A DNA stretch of 6,605 nt, taken from Candidatus Sungbacteria bacterium RIFCSPHIGHO2_02_FULL_52_23 (GTDB taxonomy: Bacteria; Patescibacteriota; Minisyncoccia; Sungbacterales; HO2-52-23). The translations under genes were made by a program, and so were the position numbers. How positions within the stretch are numbered: position 1 is the stretch's first letter; the number at the start of each line of letters is the position of its first letter. The DNA is taken from positions 1 through 6,605 of the forward strand of contig MHQM01000043.1 in assembly GCA_001820655.1 (NCBI GenBank), read 5' to 3'. Below the pieces are notes generated by a model. The model did not search any database. It had not been told where the DNA came from and saw only the letters and a list, made by a program, of their open reading frames with translations. Positions 5,316 to 6,605 of this stretch are shown here, piece after piece.

Positions 5316-5481
5316 GAGACCATTACAGAACTCTTCTTCGTAGCGAATCTGCGCCATTTCGTGCGAGCCGAGGACGGACGACGAAGGCGTCCCGATATAT
5401 CGGGATACGCTGAGGAGGACGGACGAAGGCGTAGCCGAAATGGCGCAGATGTAGCAGGAGAGGGAGTTCTGTAATGGTCTC
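5316..5481. mobile_element. 166-bp nested palindromic element (MITE-like)
   Basis: Perfect 18-bp terminal inverted repeats at 5316-5333 and 5464-5481 (outer end GAGACCATTACAG). Inside them is a second perfect 15-bp pair, ATCTGCGCCATTTCG (5347-5361) with 5436-5450. At the centre is the 14-base palindrome CCCGATATATCGGG (5391-5404), extended by GCGT/ACGC. Between the inner arms and the centre lies a purine-rich direct repeat (5370-5390 and 5415-5432, differing by three bases). It encodes no transposase. It may be a non-autonomous element or the main arm of a structured RNA. The interruption of the flanking direct repeat favours the former. Confidence 0.55.
5387..5410. repeat. Central hairpin of the nested palindrome
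   Basis: CCCGATATATCGGG (5391-5404) is a perfect 14-base palindrome, extended by GCGT (5387-5390) and ACGC (5407-5410) with two unpaired bases. It shares CCCGAT/ATCGGG with the terminator stem at 4121-4140. No T-tract follows on either strand, so it is not an intrinsic terminator here. Confidence 0.6.
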
Positions 5482-5528
5482 ATAAGGAGTTCAACCCCTC
5501 TCGTGCCTCCCAAGTCAGGTATCCCCAG

Positions 5529-6605
5529 TTATAGAATCATACTCTTCAAATCTTTGGGGAAACGGGTGATCATCTCACACCCGTTTTTTCGTACCACCGC
5601 CATATCCTCAATGCGTATGCCGCCTGCGGGAATGCCTTTCCGCGCTCGCGTGTAGTAGAGTCCCGGCTCAATGGTAACGACATTACCTTCCTCAAGGATA
5701 TCTCCCCGCGCCGAAAGACGCGGCGCCTCATGTATATCAATACCGACTCCATGCCCGAGGCCATGGATGAATCCTTCGGGCCGCGCGTGCCTCATGTATG
5801 TCTGATATCCCAAAGATTCCAGATGCTCCGCCGCCGCGGCATGAATTGCGGCACCGTCCGCTCCGGCGCGCACCATGCCGATCGCAGCCTCCTGCGCACT
5901 CCGCACCGCTTCATACATATGCGCATACCCGAATGCCGGCTCGCCTTTGAATATGGTGCGGCTCATGTCCGCATAATAATGGCTATCGCGCGAGACCGGA
6001 AATACATCTATGACAATCGGTTTGTGCGCCTCAAGCATCCCCCTCCCTATGCAGTGCGGATCGGATGCCTGCATGCCGCATGCGACAATCGTGCCTGACG
6101 CCATGCACCCTTCCTGCCACAAGACATCTTCCATGATTCTGCGTACATCCTCGCTCGCAACCACGCGCTTTTTGAAGTAAACCCCGTTAGAAACTTCCTT
6201 TTTAGACGCATAAAGCGATGCGATGGTTTTCGTTTTGTCATCAGGGTTTCTAACGGGGTAAATCCTGCCGGAGCGTATCGTGGCATTACTTAAAAATTTC
6301 ATTGCCTCGGCAAGTGCGGCCTCCGCGGCGCGCTGGACGCGCGTGATCTCCACAATCTCCGTCTTTGATTTCCGGATTCGTGCCGCAAACACTACGCCCT
6401 CATGAACATCTGTCCGAAACGTCCTGCCAAGCTCGCGCGCAATGCCATGGGGAAATCCATGTGGGATCATTACTTTCTTGATACCGCGCGTTTTCAAAAA
6501 TCCCACGAGGCCGTGCGCATCTGCAAGTACCGCCCGCGCGCCGCGCGCCTCCTTGTGCGCGCGACCTATCTCAAGCGCCGATACCAGCACATATACTTTT
6601 CCGGC
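5529..6605 (-). CDS. M24-family Xaa-Pro peptidase (aminopeptidase P / prolidase type), N-terminus off the right edge
   Basis: 358 residues are visible, and the frame is still open at the edge (it begins AGKVYVLVS), so probably only a short N-terminal piece is missing. The enzyme is a cytoplasmic metallopeptidase that removes residues next to proline. The first 105 or so residues fit the creatinase-like N-terminal domain. The rest is the pita-bread catalytic domain. All five metal ligands are present: Asp200 (VIDVFP), Asp213 (YADMSRT), His285 (HGLGHGVG), Glu313 (TIEPGLYY) and Glu333 (GGIRIEDM), numbered within the fragment. Residues 116-142 (YPVRN through VSNGV) are an insertion encoded by a palindromic element. 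Removing them joins SGRI to YFKKRVVASED, a natural linker sequence for the family. The gene ends in TAA 14 bases right of the structured region, with no terminator of its own visible. Whether it is an aminopeptidase or a dipeptidase cannot be decided from these motifs. Confidence 0.9.
   Translation of the reverse strand, partial: AGKVYVLVSALEIGRAHKEARGARAVLADAHGLVGFLKTRGIKKVMIPHGFPHGIARELGRTFRTDVHEGVVFAARIRKSKTEIVEITRVQRAAEAALAEAMKFLSNATIRSGRIYPVRNPDDKTKTIASLYASKKEVSNGVYFKKRVVASEDVRRIMEDVLWQEGCMASGTIVACGMQASDPHCIGRGMLEAHKPIVIDVFPVSRDSHYYADMSRTIFKGEPAFGYAHMYEAVRSAQEAAIGMVRAGADGAAIHAAAAEHLESLGYQTYMRHARPEGFIHGLGHGVGIDIHEAPRLSARGDILEEGNVVTIEPGLYYTRARKGIPAGGIRIEDMAVVRKNGCEMITRFPKDLKSMIL
6177..6262. 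mobile_element. 77-bp palindromic element inserted in frame in the M24 peptidase gene
   Basis: Perfect 13-bp terminal inverted repeats CCCCGTTAGAAAC (6182-6194) and GTTTCTAACGGGG (6246-6258) enclose 51 bases of unrelated sequence. The element is flanked by direct repeats TAAA (6178-6181 and 6259-6262), the signature of a target-site duplication. With outer G bases the matching flank is GTAAA. The element plus one duplication is 81 bp, exactly 27 codons, and carries no stop in the peptidase frame, so the gene stays open. There is no transposase, so it is non-autonomous. The closest described analogy is the Rickettsia palindromic elements that insert in frame in protein genes. From memory, PVRN..SNGV-encoding palindromes recur in Parcubacteria, but I could not check this. 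Confidence 0.8.

Larger units (their letters stand above)
5304..5497 (+). repeat. Direct repeat unit, interrupted copy
   Basis: CTTAAGGACAAA (5304-5315) is followed by the palindrome 5316-5481 and then ATAA plus GGAGTTCAACCC (5486-5497). In the intact copy the two halves are three bases apart. The simplest reading is an insertion into the second copy. No exact target duplication is visible at the borders (ACAAA on the left, ATAAG on the right). Confidence 0.5.
5155..5514 (+). ncRNA. Highly self-complementary intergenic region; candidate structured RNA
   Basis: A 360-base stretch without a credible protein gene. The outer arms 5167-5185 and 5497-5514 pair over about 17 positions, with one bulge, one mismatch and one G-U wobble. 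Arm 1 pairs CCCTCCCACCTTT (5198-5210) with 5287-5299 perfectly, then GGACTG (5219-5224) with CAGTCC (5271-5276). Inside it GGAG/CTCC closes a TTCAACC loop (5255-5269) resembling a tRNA T-loop. Arm 2 is the nested palindrome 5316-5481. The order of arms makes one closed multibranch fold starting just after a perfect -10 box. I recognise no known RNA class: no tmRNA, RNase P, 6S or SRP signature was found. There is no T-tract at the right end, so a terminator is not evident. The same symmetry would arise from nested mobile palindromes, and the leftward peptidase transcript would also run through it. RNA status is therefore unproven. Confidence 0.45.

Noticed and set aside
5169..5474. A 101-codon plus-strand frame in the structured region, starting at a near-cognate codon
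   Set aside because: Its sequence is dictated by the inverted repeats (the Arg-rich stretch comes from the purine repeats). It has no ribosome binding site and no recognisable fold.
5240..5497. Possible CRISPR array from the repeated 12-base blocks
   Set aside because: There are only two copies of each block, unequal spacing, and spacers that are themselves self-complementary. No cas gene is nearby.
5241..5513. A 90-codon minus-strand frame across the same repeats
   Set aside because: It encodes the same palindromes in reverse, has no start signal, and overlaps repeat borders at both ends.
5486..5514. tRNA or tmRNA 3' end suggested by TTCAACC and the following C-rich stem
   Set aside because: There is no CCA end, no matching acceptor stem of seven pairs, and no anticodon arm. 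The second TTCAACC copy does not close a proper 5-bp T-stem.

Overview
The window reads as a chromosomal stretch of a small-genome bacterium, most likely a Candidate Phyla Radiation (Patescibacteria, Parcubacteria-like) lineage. This placement is inference. It rests on compact genes with few Shine-Dalgarno sites, a tiny lysine-rich peptide gene, a stand-alone arginine decarboxylase / deoxyhypusine-synthase-like / agmatinase cluster, and short palindromic elements, one of them sitting in frame inside a protein gene. Two genes end in TGA, which argues against the lineages that read TGA as glycine.

Region 1 (about 1-3806, minus strand) is a four-gene polyamine operon. In transcription order it holds a compact biosynthetic arginine decarboxylase (2406-3770), two different deoxyhypusine-synthase-family proteins (1350-2378 and 266-1327), and the start of an agmatinase that runs off the left edge (1-269). 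The last two genes overlap by ATGA. The likely route is arginine to agmatine to putrescine, with the two DHS-like enzymes making a longer polyamine (homospermidine would be the default guess).

Region 2 (about 3771-4145) holds the putative decarboxylase promoter, a consensus DnaA box and an extended -10 promoter facing right. A hairpin follows, then a 20-residue protein with 15 Lys/Arg, and a strong bidirectional terminator shared with the convergent gene murB.

Region 3 (4147-5148) is murB on the minus strand. Its putative promoter shares a palindromic -35 hexamer (TTGCAA) with a good divergent promoter pointing right.

Region 4 (about 5149-5528) has no convincing protein gene. It is densely self-complementary: an outer helix with a G-U wobble closes the region, one long side arm follows, and a 166-bp nested palindrome appears to interrupt the second copy of a short direct repeat. 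It starts 12 bases after the predicted transcription start, so it could be a structured RNA of about 360 nt, a composite of mobile palindromes, or both.

Region 5 (5529-6605, minus strand) is an M24-family Xaa-Pro peptidase whose N-terminus lies off the right edge. It carries a 77-bp element with perfect 13-bp terminal inverted repeats and a 4-bp target duplication. The total of 81 bp adds 27 residues without breaking the frame.

The points most worth following are the in-frame element, the structured intergenic region, and the paired DHS-like enzymes with altered active-site residues.
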